A stretch of DNA of 30,163 bases from JAYSFC01 sp041913505 (GTDB lineage Bacteria > Pseudomonadota > Gammaproteobacteria > Burkholderiales > Burkholderiaceae_C). This document shows, piece after piece, positions 16,223-24,864 of this stretch; the stretch's first letter is position 1, and every line of letters starts with the position of its first letter. Where the stretch lies: assembly GCA_041913505.1 (NCBI GenBank), contig JAYSFC010000036.1, positions 1 to 30,163 on the forward strand, in the 5' to 3' direction. The notes below the pieces were generated by a model. That model did not search any database. It saw only the letters and a list, made by a program, of their open reading frames with translations, and was not told the DNA's origin. A program made the translations under genes and the position numbers.

Positions 16223-17095
16223 TTACATCACCGCATCGGCCGGCAGGCGCTGCAGCATGGCCAGGCTGCGTGCCACGGTGTCGCGCAGTTCGCGGCGGTC
16301 GCAGATGAAATCCACGGCGCCCTTGGTCTGCAGGAATTCGGCGCGCTGGAAGCCTTCGGGCAGGGTTACGCGCACGGTGGATTCGATCACCCGCGGGCCG
16401 GCGAAGCCGATCAGGGCCTTGGGCTCGGCGATCACGATGTCGCCCACGAAGGCGAAGCCCGCGCTCACGCCGCCCATGGTCGGGTCGGTGAGCACGCTGA
16501 TGTAGGGCAGGCCCTTCTTGGCCAGGCGGGTGAGTGCGGCGTTGGTCTTGGCCATCTGCATGAGCGAGAGCAGGCCTTCCTGCATGCGCGCGCCGCCCGT
16601 GGCGGTGAAGCAAATGAAGGGCACCTTCTGCTCGATGGCGGTCTCGACGCCGCGCACGAAGCGCTCGCCGACCACGCTGCCCATCGATCCGCCCATGAAG
16701 TCGAACTCGAAGCAGGCCGCCACGACGTTGATGCTCTTGACGGCGCCGCCCATGACGATGAGGGCGTCGGTTTCGCCGGTGTTCTCCAGCGCTTCCTTCA
16801 AGCGCTCAGGGTACTTGCGGCTGTCCTTGAACTTGAGAGCGTCGACAGGGATGACCTCCTGGCCAAGCTCGTAGCGGCCCTCGGCATCGAGGAAGGCGTC
16901 GAGCCGCGCGCGGGCACCGATGCGGTGGTGGTGGGCGCAGTTGGGGCAGACGTTCTGGTTGTGTTCCAGATCGGTCTTGTAGAGCACGGTCTCGCAGCTC
17001 GGGCACTTGATCCACAGACCTTCGGGCATCTGGCGCCGTTCGGCGGGGTCGGTGGGCTGGATTTTGGCAGGCAGGAGTTTTTCGAGCCAGGACAT
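16223..17095 (-). CDS. accD: Acetyl-CoA carboxylase, carboxyltransferase subunit beta
   Basis: 290 residues. AccD pairs with AccA to transfer carboxyl from biotin to acetyl-CoA, the first step of fatty acid synthesis. The N-terminal zinc ribbon is visible with C31, C34, C50 and C53 (CPSCETVLY ... NVCPNCAHH). The crotonase-like core has GGSMGSVVGERF, TATGGARMQEG, LSLMQMAKTNAAL, LTDPTMGGVSAGFA and GFAGPRVIESTVR. The frame extends to 17281, but the ATG at 17095 is chosen: it has a good ribosome site (AGAGGTAA on the minus strand) and the family N-terminus MSWLEKLLP. It follows trpA after a 55-base gap with a GC-rich hairpin and ends just before the terminator, so it closes the fimV-truA-trp-accD run. 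Confidence 0.98.
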   Translation of the reverse strand: MSWLEKLLPAKIQPTDPAERRQMPEGLWIKCPSCETVLYKTDLEHNQNVCPNCAHHHRIGARARLDAFLDAEGRYELGQEVIPVDALKFKDSRKYPERLKEALENTGETDALIVMGGAVKSINVVAACFEFDFMGGSMGSVVGERFVRGVETAIEQKVPFICFTATGGARMQEGLLSLMQMAKTNAALTRLAKKGLPYISVLTDPTMGGVSAGFAFVGDIVIAEPKALIGFAGPRVIESTVRVTLPEGFQRAEFLQTKGAVDFICDRRELRDTVARSLAMLQRLPADAVM

Positions 17096-17115
17096 AGCGT
17101 TACCTCTTTCAATCT

Positions 17116-17144
17116 CCGGCGCGCGCCGCTCGGGCACGCGCCGG
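17116..17144 (-). repeat. GC-rich inverted repeat between trpA and accD
   Basis: CCGGCGCG at 17116-17123 and CGCGCCGG at 17137-17144 are perfect complements with a 13-base loop. It lies between the trpA stop and the accD ribosome site. No U-run follows, so it is not a classical terminator; it may stabilise or separate messages in the polycistron. Confidence 0.6.
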
Positions 17145-17150
17145 GCTGCA

Positions 17151-17960
17151 TTATGCGTCGAGCGCCTTGCGCACGCCGCGCAGGAAATCCACCGTGACGG
17201 CCACGACTTTCTCGTGGGGCTGGTCTTCGATGAGCTGGATGATGCGGCTGCCGATGACCACCGCGTCGGCCACCCGGCCAATGGCCTGGGCCGTGGCTGC
17301 GTCGCGGATGCCGAAGCCTACGCCCAAGGGAATGTGCACGTGCTTGCGGATGGTGGGCAGCATGGCTTCGACGGCCCCCGTGTCGAGCGCGCCCGAGCCG
17401 GTCACGCCTTTGAGCGAGACGTAGTACACGTAGCCACTGGCCACGCGGGCCACCTGCTGCATGCGCTCCTCGGTGCTCGTGGGGGCGAGCAGGAAGATCA
17501 GGTCCATGCCGCGCTCGCGCAGGCTGGCCGCGAAGGCCTCGCACTCCTCGGGCGGGTAGTCCACGATGAGCACGCCGTCCACGCCGGCATCGGCCGCATC
17601 GCGCACGAAGGCGCCAGCGCCGTGGATCTGGTTATAGCGTTCCACGGGGTTGGCGTAGCCCATGAGCACCACGGGCGTCTTGTCGTTGCGCTGGCGGAAT
17701 TCGCGCACCTGGCCCAGCACCTGGACCATGCCGATGCCCAGCGCCAGGGCTTTTTCGCCGGCCTTCTGGATCACCGGACCGTCGGCCATCGGGTCGGAGA
17801 AGGGCACGCCCAGCTCGATCACGTCGGCGCCGGCCTCGACCATGCCGTGCATCAGGGCAGGCGTGATGTCGGCGAACGGGAAGCCGGCCGTCACGTAGGG
17901 GATGAGGGCCTTGCGGCCCCGGGATTGCAGTTCTGCGAACGTATGGGCGATGCGGCTCAT
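17151..17960 (-). CDS. trpA: Tryptophan synthase alpha subunit
   Basis: 269 residues, a TIM barrel. Splits indole-3-glycerol phosphate to indole, which is channelled to TrpB. Catalytic E49 (VIELGVPFSDP) and D60 (PMADGP) stand at the positions known from the Salmonella enzyme. PYVTAGFPF, GYANPVERY, IVDYPPEE, LLAPTSTEER, YYVSLKGVTGS and GVGFGIRD are all in order. The start at 17960 is chosen over the longer frame (to 18176) because AAGGAGGG lies 10 bases upstream and the ATG overlaps the trpB stop (ATGA). The neighbours trpB and trpF confirm the pathway. trpD and trpC are not in the window, so the trp genes are split, as usual in this bacterial group. Confidence 0.99.
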   Translation of the reverse strand: MSRIAHTFAELQSRGRKALIPYVTAGFPFADITPALMHGMVEAGADVIELGVPFSDPMADGPVIQKAGEKALALGIGMVQVLGQVREFRQRNDKTPVVLMGYANPVERYNQIHGAGAFVRDAADAGVDGVLIVDYPPEECEAFAASLRERGMDLIFLLAPTSTEERMQQVARVASGYVYYVSLKGVTGSGALDTGAVEAMLPTIRKHVHIPLGVGFGIRDAATAQAIGRVADAVVIGSRIIQLIEDQPHEKVVAVTVDFLRGVRKALDA

Positions 17961-19225
17961 GCGGCAGGCCCTCCTTTCACCGTGAGTCCGCGCATGGAGG
18001 GGCGGTCGTAGAAGTCCACGCCCGACAGGTCGGCCACGGTGCCGATGTCCTTGTCGCCGCGGCCGGACAGGTTCACGAGGATGGATTGCTGGGGCGTCAT
18101 GGTCTTGGCGAGTTGGAGCGCATAGGCCACGGCGTGGCTGGATTCGAGCGCAGGGATGATGCCCTCGGTGCGACACAGGTAGTGGAAGGCCTCGAGCGCC
18201 TCCTTGTCGGTGATGCCCACGTACTGTGCGCGGCCGATGTCCTGCAGCCAGGCGTGCTCGGGGCCCACGCCGGGGTAGTCCAGGCCCGCGCTGATGCTGT
18301 GCGTCTCGGTGATCTGGCCGTTCTCATCCTGCAGGATATAGGTGCGGTTGCCGTGCAGCACGCCGCTGGAGCCGCGCTGCAGGCTGGCCGAGTGCTTGCC
18401 GCTGTCCAGGCCTTCGCCTGCGGCTTCCACGCCGATCAGGCGGGTCTTCTCGAACGGGATGTAGGGGTAGAAGATGCCCATGGCGTTGCTGCCGCCGCCC
18501 ACGCAAGCGATGACGACGTCAGGCTGCTCGGCCGCGATCTTCTGCTCGGCGAGCATGGCCGGCATCTGCGTGAGGCACTCTTCGCCGATCACGCTTTGGA
18601 AGTCGCGCACCATCATCGGGTAGGGGTGGGGGCCCGCCACCGTGCCGATGATGTAGAAGGTGTTGTCCACGTTGGCCACCCAGTCGCGCATGGCCTCGTT
18701 GAGCGCATCCTTGAGCGTCTTGCTGCCCGATTCCACGGGCACCACGGTGGCGCCCAGCAGCTTCATGCGGTAGACGTTGGGGCTCTGGCGTTTCACGTCC
18801 TCGGCGCCCATGTAGACCACGCACTCCAGTCCGTAGCGCGCGCAGATGGTGGCCGTGGCCACGCCGTGCTGGCCTGCGCCGGTCTCGGCAATGATGCGCG
18901 GCTTGCCCATGCGCTTGGCGAGCATGGCCTGGCCGATCACGTTGTTGATCTTGTGCGCGCCCGTGTGGTTCAGGTCTTCGCGCTTGAGGTAGATCTGCGC
19001 GCCGCCCATTTCGCGGCTCGCGCGCGCGGCGTGGTAAACGGGCGAGGGGCGGCCCACGAAATGGGCCAGCTCGTACTTGAATTCGGCGAGGAATTCCGGG
19101 TCGTGCTGGTAGCGCGCATAGGCTTCGCGCAGCTCGGTGAGCGCGTGGGTCAGTGTTTCGCTGGCGAAGCTGCCGCCGTAGGGGCCGAAGTGGCCCGAGG
19201 CATCAGGTTGTTGGTAGGTCGACAT
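17957..19225 (-). CDS. trpB: Tryptophan synthase beta subunit
   Basis: 422 residues. PLP enzyme joining indole with serine to give tryptophan. GHFGPYGGSFASETL opens the protein; the PLP lysine is K92 in EDLNHTGAHKINN; AETGAGQHGVATA, GSNAMGIFYPYI, EAAGEGLDSGKHSASL, SAGLDYPGVGPEHAW and the C-terminal NLSGRGDKD follow. The ATG at 19225 overlaps the end of trpF by 23 bases. Longer in-frame starts at 19330 and 19249 (MPNLQRTP-) exist, but the chosen start gives the family N-terminus. Its stop overlaps the trpA start. Length is slightly above the usual 395-410 because of a short N-terminal extension. Confidence 0.98.
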   Translation of the reverse strand: MSTYQQPDASGHFGPYGGSFASETLTHALTELREAYARYQHDPEFLAEFKYELAHFVGRPSPVYHAARASREMGGAQIYLKREDLNHTGAHKINNVIGQAMLAKRMGKPRIIAETGAGQHGVATATICARYGLECVVYMGAEDVKRQSPNVYRMKLLGATVVPVESGSKTLKDALNEAMRDWVANVDNTFYIIGTVAGPHPYPMMVRDFQSVIGEECLTQMPAMLAEQKIAAEQPDVVIACVGGGSNAMGIFYPYIPFEKTRLIGVEAAGEGLDSGKHSASLQRGSSGVLHGNRTYILQDENGQITETHSISAGLDYPGVGPEHAWLQDIGRAQYVGITDKEALEAFHYLCRTEGIIPALESSHAVAYALQLAKTMTPQQSILVNLSGRGDKDIGTVADLSGVDFYDRPSMRGLTVKGGPAA

Positions 19226-19967
19226 GGGCGTTCTTTGCAAGTTGGGCATCGGCCGCGCGCACGGCGGCAACGAAGCGGTGAATCTTCTCGGCGTCCTTGA
19301 CGCCCTTGGCAGGACGGCCACCGGGGCCATCCGCCTCTACGCCCGAGCTGACATCAACGGCCAGCGTCAGGCAGCGCGGGCGCACTTGCAAAATGCCATC
19401 GGTCACGTTTGCAGGCGTGAGTCCACCAGACAAAACGAGGTGAGAGCCGACGCTTGGTGGTAGGAGTGACCAATGGAATGCCTTGCCGCCGCCGCCATAG
19501 CCCTCGACATGGGCGTCGAGCAGGATGGCCTGGGCGCGAGAGTGTAGTTGGGCGTATTTTACGAGGTCGAAGTGCGCAGCGCCGTCGCCCAGGGGAATGC
19601 GCGCCGCGCGCAGGTAGGGACGGGCCCCTTGGCCGCTGGCGGCCCAGCAGTCCTCGGGCGTTTCATCCCCATGGAATTGCACAATAGCGCCTGGCACCTG
19701 GGTGCAGGCAGCTATCACATTGGTAGCAAGCTCGTTGACCACGAGCAGCACGGGCGTCACGAAGGGAGGGAGCCGGCGTGCCAGCTCCGCGGCACGCTGC
19801 GGCGTCACGGCGCGTGGACTGGGCGCGTAGAGCACAAAGCCCACGGCGTCGGCGCCAGCAGCCACGGCGGCATCCACATCCTGCTCGCGCGTCAAGCCAC
19901 AGATCTTGATGCGCGTGCGGTAGGTGGATGGGAAAGACGTGTGGGGCTGGGGGCTGGGGCTGCTCAT
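19203..19967 (-). CDS. trpF: Phosphoribosylanthranilate isomerase
   Basis: 254 residues, TIM barrel. Converts N-(5-phosphoribosyl)-anthranilate to CdRP in tryptophan synthesis. The catalytic cysteine is in TRIKICGLTREQDVDAA; AGADAVGFVLYAPSPRAV, QFHGDETPEDC, ILLDAHVEGYGGGGKAFHW, LVLSGGLTPANV and VDVSSGVEADGPGGRPAKG (catalytic Asp in VDVSSGVE) complete the family pattern. The protein is longer than the usual 200-230, mainly at the N-terminus (MSSPSPQPHTSF) and C-terminus (FVAAVRAADAQLAKNAHVDL). The ATG at 19967 overlaps the truA stop (ATGA); a TTG three codons earlier (19976) is possible but less likely. Confidence 0.98.
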   Translation of the reverse strand: MSSPSPQPHTSFPSTYRTRIKICGLTREQDVDAAVAAGADAVGFVLYAPSPRAVTPQRAAELARRLPPFVTPVLLVVNELATNVIAACTQVPGAIVQFHGDETPEDCWAASGQGARPYLRAARIPLGDGAAHFDLVKYAQLHSRAQAILLDAHVEGYGGGGKAFHWSLLPPSVGSHLVLSGGLTPANVTDGILQVRPRCLTLAVDVSSGVEADGPGGRPAKGVKDAEKIHRFVAAVRAADAQLAKNAHVDLPTT

Positions 19968-20776
19968 GGCAGCCAATCATACGCAGCCGTGCGCGTGGGC
20001 AGGCCCCAGGCCGGGTCGTAGACGGGTCCCAGGAAATACAGACCGTCGGGCGCGAAGGTGGGTGCGGCCGCGTCGCGCGAGCGCGCAGCGAGCACCTCTG
20101 CCATCCAGCCCGGAGGCTTGAGGCCCTGGCCCACGGCGATCAGGCAGCCCATGATGTTGCGCACCATGTGGTGCAGAAAGGCGTTGCCTTCGAATTCAAA
20201 GCGCCAGTAGCAGGTGTCGCCTTCGCCACGCCGCGCGATGTCAACGCGGTGCAGCGTCTTGATGGGCGATTTGGCCTGGCAGGCGGAGGCGCGGAACGAG
20301 GTGAAATCGTGCTCGCCCAGCAGGTGCCGCGCGGCAGCGCGCATGGCGTCGCCGTCGAGCGGGTGGAACACCCAGCCTACGCGGCCTGATTCGACGCTGG
20401 GCCGCACGGGCGACTGCAGTAGCACATAGGCGTAGCGGCGCGCCGTGGCGCAGGCGCGCGAGTGGAAGGCGTCGGGCACGGGCTGGGCCCATTGCACCGC
20501 GATGTCGGGCGGCAAAAAGGTGTTGGTGCCGCGCACCCACGAGAACGGCGCACGCTGCAGCGGCGTGTCGAAATGCACTACCTGCATGAGGCCGTGCACG
20601 CCCGCGTCGGTGCGGCCCGCGCAGATGGTCGCCACCTCTTGAGTGGCAAAGCGGCCCAGGGCCGCTTCGAGGTGGTCTTGTACGGTGTTGCCCGAGGGCT
20701 GGCTCTGCCAGCCGTTGTAGCGCTGCCCGTTGTAGCTGACGCCAAGCGCGACCCGGGTGGTCGTCGGCGCCGGCAT
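19964..20776 (-). CDS. truA: tRNA pseudouridine(38-40) synthase
   Basis: 270 residues. TruA makes pseudouridine at positions 38-40 of the tRNA anticodon arm. RVALGVSYNGQRYNGWQSQP opens the protein, and the catalytic aspartate is D57 in CAGRTDAGVHG. FHSRACATARRYAYVL, HDFTSFRASACQAKSPIKTLH and FLHHMVRNIMG follow in order, as in the family. The ATG at 20776 shares one base with the fimV stop (TGATG), and the gene ends in an ATGA overlap with trpF. The truA-trpF pairing is common in proteobacteria. Confidence 0.98.
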   Translation of the reverse strand: MPAPTTTRVALGVSYNGQRYNGWQSQPSGNTVQDHLEAALGRFATQEVATICAGRTDAGVHGLMQVVHFDTPLQRAPFSWVRGTNTFLPPDIAVQWAQPVPDAFHSRACATARRYAYVLLQSPVRPSVESGRVGWVFHPLDGDAMRAAARHLLGEHDFTSFRASACQAKSPIKTLHRVDIARRGEGDTCYWRFEFEGNAFLHHMVRNIMGCLIAVGQGLKPPGWMAEVLAARSRDAAAPTFAPDGLYFLGPVYDPAWGLPTRTAAYDWLP

Positions 20777-23436
20777 CAGCCGATGTCGGCCAGCAGGCGC
20801 TGGGCGCGGGCCTTGACGGGCCCCGAGGCTTCTGCAATCACTTCCTCGATCAGCGTACGTGCGCCGTCGCTGTCGCCGATGGCATGGAACTCTTCGGCGA
20901 GCGCGAGCTTGGTGCTCAGCGGGTCACTGGCTTCCGAGGCCGATGGCGCAGCCGCGGAGGCTGCAGGTGCCGCTGTCTGAGCTGCGGCGGCAGGGCTCGT
21001 TGCGCCGAGATCCAGCGACAGATCGCCCAGATCGAAGTCCATCGACGGCTCTAAGTGTGCCGTCTTCTGGCCGCCGGTGAGCGGGGCCACTGCGGAATCC
21101 ATCAGTTCGAGATCGCCGGTGGGGAATTCGAGGGCTGCCATTGGAGGCTCCGGCTCCACTGCGGGCTCCAGAACGGGGGCAGGAGCCGGGGCGGGAGCAG
21201 GCGAAGCAGCATCGAGCGCGCTGAGATCCAGTTCAGGCATGGGCGGCGCGACGGGCTGGGGCGCCGCTACAGGCGCCGGCGCTGCAGCCGCCGAGGCGAG
21301 GGCCCCTGCGGCGGCGGCCGCTGCCGCAAAGCCACCGGGGGCGGCCGGAGGGGCTGGCGGGGCTTCGGTCAGGTCGTCGCCTTGCGAGTCCAGATCGAGG
21401 TCGAGATCCAGGTTGGGTGGCAGGGCTGAGGCGCTTGCCGGGGCGGGTGGCGCTGCCATGGCCTGGGCAGGGCTGCCGGTGTTCGCAGCGGCCATGCCAG
21501 GGCGGCCACCAGGCTGGTAGAGGGGGTTGGCCGGGTCGAGCTCGCGGCCCAGTTCGGCGATGCGGGCCCAGTCCGGGCCCTCACCCTGGGTCAGCTGGAA
21601 GACGTCGCTCGCGACGGATTCCAGGGCCTTGCGGTCTTGGCGCTTAGCGTAGATCTCGCCCAGCTTGACGTGCACCGAAGTACGGGCGGGGTTGTGGCGG
21701 ACGGCTTCCTTGAGGATTTCTTCGGCCTGCAGGTCGCGGCCATAGGCCAGGTAAACGTCGGCTTCGGCCACAGGGTCCACATCGCCGCCCGCATCGAGCT
21801 GGCTGGGCGAGTAGGCCATCGATGAGCCCGTGGTCATCTCGCTGCTGGCGGTGTCGATGCGCTGGCCGCCACTGGCGCCAAAGAACGAGTCCGGCTGGAG
21901 TTTGCTTTCTGCGAAGGTGCTGTCCACGCCTGCGCCGGCCGCGTTGCGGCGGCGCTGGATCATGCGGTAGGCGCCAAAGCCCAGCAGCAGCGCCAGCACG
22001 CCGCCGCCCGCCATGGGAATCATGGGATCGTCCAGGAGGCCGGACAGGAAGCTGGGCTCCGGCTCAGGGGCGGGGGGGGGGGCAACCGGCTTGGCCGGTT
22101 TGGCTGGAGCGGGCTTGGGTGCGGGAGCCGGGGTGGCGGCCGCCTCGGACGATGCGGCTTCCGCAGGCACGGAGGCCGTTGCCACGGGGGTAGGGGCTGC
22201 CTCGGCAGAGGCGGGAGCCATCGCAGCACTGGCCGTAGCGGCTGGGGGTGCGACGGGGACGCTGGGAGCCGCCGGCGCGGGCGCAGCAGCCGCTGGCGCC
22301 GTGTTGCCGCTGGGGGCTGAGGCGGCGCTGAGTTTGTTCAGTTCGGAGATGTTGCGCGACAGCTCGGCTACGCGGGCGGAGTTGGCGTTGGCCTGTTTTT
22401 CCCGGGCCAGCTTTTCGTCGGCAGATTTCTGGTTTGGCAGGGCGCCCTTGGACAAGGTGAGCTTGTCCGGGGCGGCCGTGGCGGGGCGCTTGTCCTCGAC
22501 CTCGGTTTGCACCTTGCCGGCGGCCGTGCGGCTGGAAGCCACCACCTCGGTTGTCGGTGCGGCGGCCGCCAGCTTGCGGCGGAACTCATTGAAGTTGCGG
22601 CTTTGCGTGGCGACGATCTGGCGCGCTTCGCTGGCGGCGACGGACTGGGCTGCCGCCTCATCGGGCATCTGCAGCACGGCACCTGCCTTGAGGCGGTTCA
22701 TGTTGCCGCCGACGAATGCATCGGGGTTGCTGCGCATCATCGCAACGAGCATCTGGTCGAGCGAAACCCCGGGGGCACGGTGGGCGCTGGCAAGGCGGCC
22801 CGCGGTATCGCCCGGGCGGACCGTGACGCTGCCTGCATCTGCCGCAGCCGCTGGGCGCGCCGCAGCCCGGGAGGGGGCTGCTTGTGCGTGCACCGCGGCG
22901 GGCGTGACGGCAGCGGAAGGTGCTGTGCGCGGCGCGGTGGCCGGCTGTGCAGCGGGGGCGGGGCTGGCAGGCGCGGCGCTGGTTTGCGCCGGAGCCGTTA
23001 CAGCCGCAGGCGCCTGGCGCATGGCCGGTGGATCGAACAGCATGGTGTAGCTGCGCACGATCTGGCCCGAACTCCAGGTGGCATTGAGCACCAGGTCCAC
23101 GAAGGGCTCGTTTACGGGACGGCTGTTCGACAGGCGCAGCACCATGGAGCCATCGGCACGGCGCTGCAGCTGAACCTGCAGGCCGTTGATGGCGGGCGAA
23201 TACTCCATGCCCTGTGCACGGAATGTCTCGGGCGACGCGGTTTGGGCGCGCAGCGATTCGGCTTCGGCAGGCGTGATCTGGGGCAGCTCGATCTCGGCGC
23301 GCAAGGGCTCGCCCAGGGCCGATTGCACGGTGATGCGACCCAGGGCCAAGGCAGAGGCATCGGTCGCGTAAAGGCCGACCGATGCCACGGCCGCGGCGGC
23401 CAGAGCGGAGAATTTCCAACGATGCATGTTTGCCAT
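20776..23436 (-). CDS. fimV: FimV-family peptidoglycan-binding/pilus assembly protein
   Basis: About 886 residues from the chosen ATG at 23436. N-terminal signal peptide (HRWKFSALAAAAVASVGLY, cleavage near DASA-LALG), then the FimV N-terminal domain LGRITVQSALGEPLRAEIEL. A LysM-like peptidoglycan-binding domain follows (SVTVRPGDTAGRLASAH ... GAVLQMP, about residues 203-258). Next come a long Ala/Pro-rich stretch with short coiled segments, one membrane helix (MAGGGVLALLLGFGAYRM, about 478-495), a TPR-like cytoplasmic part (ADVYLAYGRDLQAEEILKEA), more Ala/Pro linkers, and the conserved FimV C-terminal domain (DPLSTKLALAEEFHAIGDSD). It has roles in type IV pilus assembly and polar organisation in other species. 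Start options are 23484, 23436 and 23427; all keep the signal peptide. A hairpin with T-runs lies just upstream. Confidence 0.95.
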   Translation of the reverse strand: MANMHRWKFSALAAAAVASVGLYATDASALALGRITVQSALGEPLRAEIELPQITPAEAESLRAQTASPETFRAQGMEYSPAINGLQVQLQRRADGSMVLRLSNSRPVNEPFVDLVLNATWSSGQIVRSYTMLFDPPAMRQAPAAVTAPAQTSAAPASPAPAAQPATAPRTAPSAAVTPAAVHAQAAPSRAAARPAAAADAGSVTVRPGDTAGRLASAHRAPGVSLDQMLVAMMRSNPDAFVGGNMNRLKAGAVLQMPDEAAAQSVAASEARQIVATQSRNFNEFRRKLAAAAPTTEVVASSRTAAGKVQTEVEDKRPATAAPDKLTLSKGALPNQKSADEKLAREKQANANSARVAELSRNISELNKLSAASAPSGNTAPAAAAPAPAAPSVPVAPPAATASAAMAPASAEAAPTPVATASVPAEAASSEAAATPAPAPKPAPAKPAKPVAPPPAPEPEPSFLSGLLDDPMIPMAGGGVLALLLGFGAYRMIQRRRNAAGAGVDSTFAESKLQPDSFFGASGGQRIDTASSEMTTGSSMAYSPSQLDAGGDVDPVAEADVYLAYGRDLQAEEILKEAVRHNPARTSVHVKLGEIYAKRQDRKALESVASDVFQLTQGEGPDWARIAELGRELDPANPLYQPGGRPGMAAANTGSPAQAMAAPPAPASASALPPNLDLDLDLDSQGDDLTEAPPAPPAAPGGFAAAAAAAGALASAAAAPAPVAAPQPVAPPMPELDLSALDAASPAPAPAPAPVLEPAVEPEPPMAALEFPTGDLELMDSAVAPLTGGQKTAHLEPSMDFDLGDLSLDLGATSPAAAAQTAAPAASAAAPSASEASDPLSTKLALAEEFHAIGDSDGARTLIEEVIAEASGPVKARAQRLLADIG

Positions 23437-23507
23437 CAACTGTGAGGGTTGTGCGGCGCGATCGAGCGGCGCTTTTGTTCTCATGGTCCGTCCCGCCCCG
23501 GCGCTGT

Positions 23508-23560
23508 AAAAAATGTAAAAAGCACCTTAGCAGCAATGTTTTGCACTGACAAGCTAAGGT
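23508..23560 (-). promoter_or_regulatory. Hairpin with T-runs upstream of fimV (terminator or 5' leader attenuator)
   Basis: ACCTTAGC (minus strand from 23560) and GCTAAGGT (ending 23524) form a perfect 8-base stem around a 21-base loop, followed on the minus strand by GC, TTTTT, ACA, TTTTTT. It can end transcripts coming from asd, or act as a conditional terminator in the fimV leader. TTGTCA within the loop could also be a -35 box, but no good -10 box is found 17 bases on (TAAGGT). Confidence 0.5.
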
Positions 23561-23612
23561 AGCGCCGAAGCTTTGATCGCCTGTTGCGAGGCCGAAGTGG
23601 AGGGGGTGGGCC

Positions 23613-23628
23613 GTTGTCTATTGACAAC
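23613..23628. other. Short perfect palindrome GTTGTC-TATT-GACAAC
   Basis: Six-base perfect arms around four bases, in the asd-fimV gap. Operator-like, but no regulator is suggested by the sequence and such a repeat can occur by chance. Confidence 0.3.
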
Positions 23629-23668
23629 GAGCGGTAACAGGGTGTGTCCGCTTTGTGAAGGAGCGCAA

Positions 23669-23700
23669 GGGCACGGGCGCCCGTTCCGGCGTCCGTGCCC
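23669..23700 (-). terminator. GC-rich hairpin after asd, probable terminator
   Basis: GGGCACGGGCGCC (23669-23681) pairs with GGCGTCCGTGCCC (23688-23700), 13 pairs including one wobble, with a six-base loop, 10 bases after the asd stop. On the minus strand it is followed by TTGCGCTCCTTC, a poor U-run, so termination may be partial. A second hairpin with real T-runs lies about 110 bases further on. Confidence 0.55.
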
Positions 23701-23710
23701 GTGGGCTGGA

Positions 23711-24841
23711 TCAGGCGTCCAGCAGGATGCGCAGCATGCGGCGCAGGGGCTCGGCGGCGCCCCACAGCAGCTGGTCGCCGATCGTGAACGCGCCGACATA
23801 CTCGGGGCCCATGGCGAGCTTGCGGATGCGGCCCACGGGGATGGTCATGGTGCCCGTGACGGCGACGGGCGTAAGGTCTTGCAACGTCGCTTCGCGCGTG
23901 TTGGGCACGACCTTCACCCATGCGTTGTCGGCGGCGATCATGGCCTCGATGTCGGCCACGGGCACGTCCTTCTTGAGCTTGAAGGTCAGCGCCTGGCTGT
24001 GGCAGCGCATGGCGCCCACGCGCACGCAGAAGCCGTCCACGGGCACTGCGGCCGAGCCGAAGCCCTCGCCTTGGCCCAGGATCTTGTTGGTTTCGGCCAT
24101 GCCCTTCCATTCTTCCTTGGACATGCCGTTGCCCAGATCCTTGTCGATCCAGGGAATGAGGCTGCCGCCCAGCGGCACGCCGAAGTTGGCGGTTTCAGCC
24201 GCCGACAGGCTGCGCTGCTTGGCAATGACCTTGCGGTCGATCTCCAGGATGGCGCTCTTGGGGTCGTCGAGCAGGGCGCGCACTTCGGCATTCAGCGTGC
24301 CGTACTGCGTGAGCAGCTCGCGCATGTGCTGCGCGCCGCCGCCGCTGGCGGCCTGGTAGGTCTGGGTGCTCATCCACTCGACGAGGCCAGCCTTGTACAG
24401 CGCGCCCACGCCCATGAGCATGCACGACACGGTGCAGTTGCCGCCGATCCAGTTGTTGCCGCCCTTGGCCAGTGCATCCTTGATGACGGGCATGTTGACC
24501 GGGTCGAGAACGATGACGGCGTCGTCCTTCATGCGCAGTGTGGAGGCGGCGTCGATCCAGTGGCCGTTCCAGCCCGCGGCACGCAGCTTGGGGAAGACTT
24601 CGGTGGTGTAGTCGCCGCCCTGGGCCGTGATGATGATCTCGCAGCGCTTGAGCTGGTCGATGTTGTAGGCATCCTGCAGCGTGGTTTCGTTCTTGGCCAT
24701 CGCCGGGGCCTTGCCGCCCGCGTTCGAGGTGGAGAAGAACAGGGGCTCGATCAGGTCGAAGTCCTTTTCCTGTGCCATGCGGTCCATGAGGACCGAGCCG
24801 ACCATGCCGCGCCAGCCGACCAAACCTACCAACTTGCTCAT
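23711..24841 (-). CDS. asd: Aspartate-semialdehyde dehydrogenase
   Basis: 376 residues. Reduces aspartyl phosphate to aspartate semialdehyde, the branch point for lysine/diaminopimelate, threonine, methionine and isoleucine. NADP loop is LVGLVGWRGMVGSVLMDRM; FFSTSNAGG and TAQGGDYTTEVFP follow. The catalytic cysteine is C136 in GGNCTVSCMLMGVGALY; QAASGGGAQHMREL and VRVGAMRCHSQA complete the gamma/betaproteobacterial type. The track start is a TTG at 24847, but the ATG at 24841 with AAAGGG 9-10 bases upstream is preferred. The 5' region holds a 33-codon Thr/Ile/Lys-rich ORF and two hairpins, suggesting attenuation control. In related genomes leuB precedes asd directly; here a divergent cyclase gene intervenes. 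Confidence 0.98.
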   Translation of the reverse strand: MSKLVGLVGWRGMVGSVLMDRMAQEKDFDLIEPLFFSTSNAGGKAPAMAKNETTLQDAYNIDQLKRCEIIITAQGGDYTTEVFPKLRAAGWNGHWIDAASTLRMKDDAVIVLDPVNMPVIKDALAKGGNNWIGGNCTVSCMLMGVGALYKAGLVEWMSTQTYQAASGGGAQHMRELLTQYGTLNAEVRALLDDPKSAILEIDRKVIAKQRSLSAAETANFGVPLGGSLIPWIDKDLGNGMSKEEWKGMAETNKILGQGEGFGSAAVPVDGFCVRVGAMRCHSQALTFKLKKDVPVADIEAMIAADNAWVKVVPNTREATLQDLTPVAVTGTMTIPVGRIRKLAMGPEYVGAFTIGDQLLWGAAEPLRRMLRILLDA

Positions 24842-24864
24842 TTTCAACGCCCTTTCAAAGTAAG

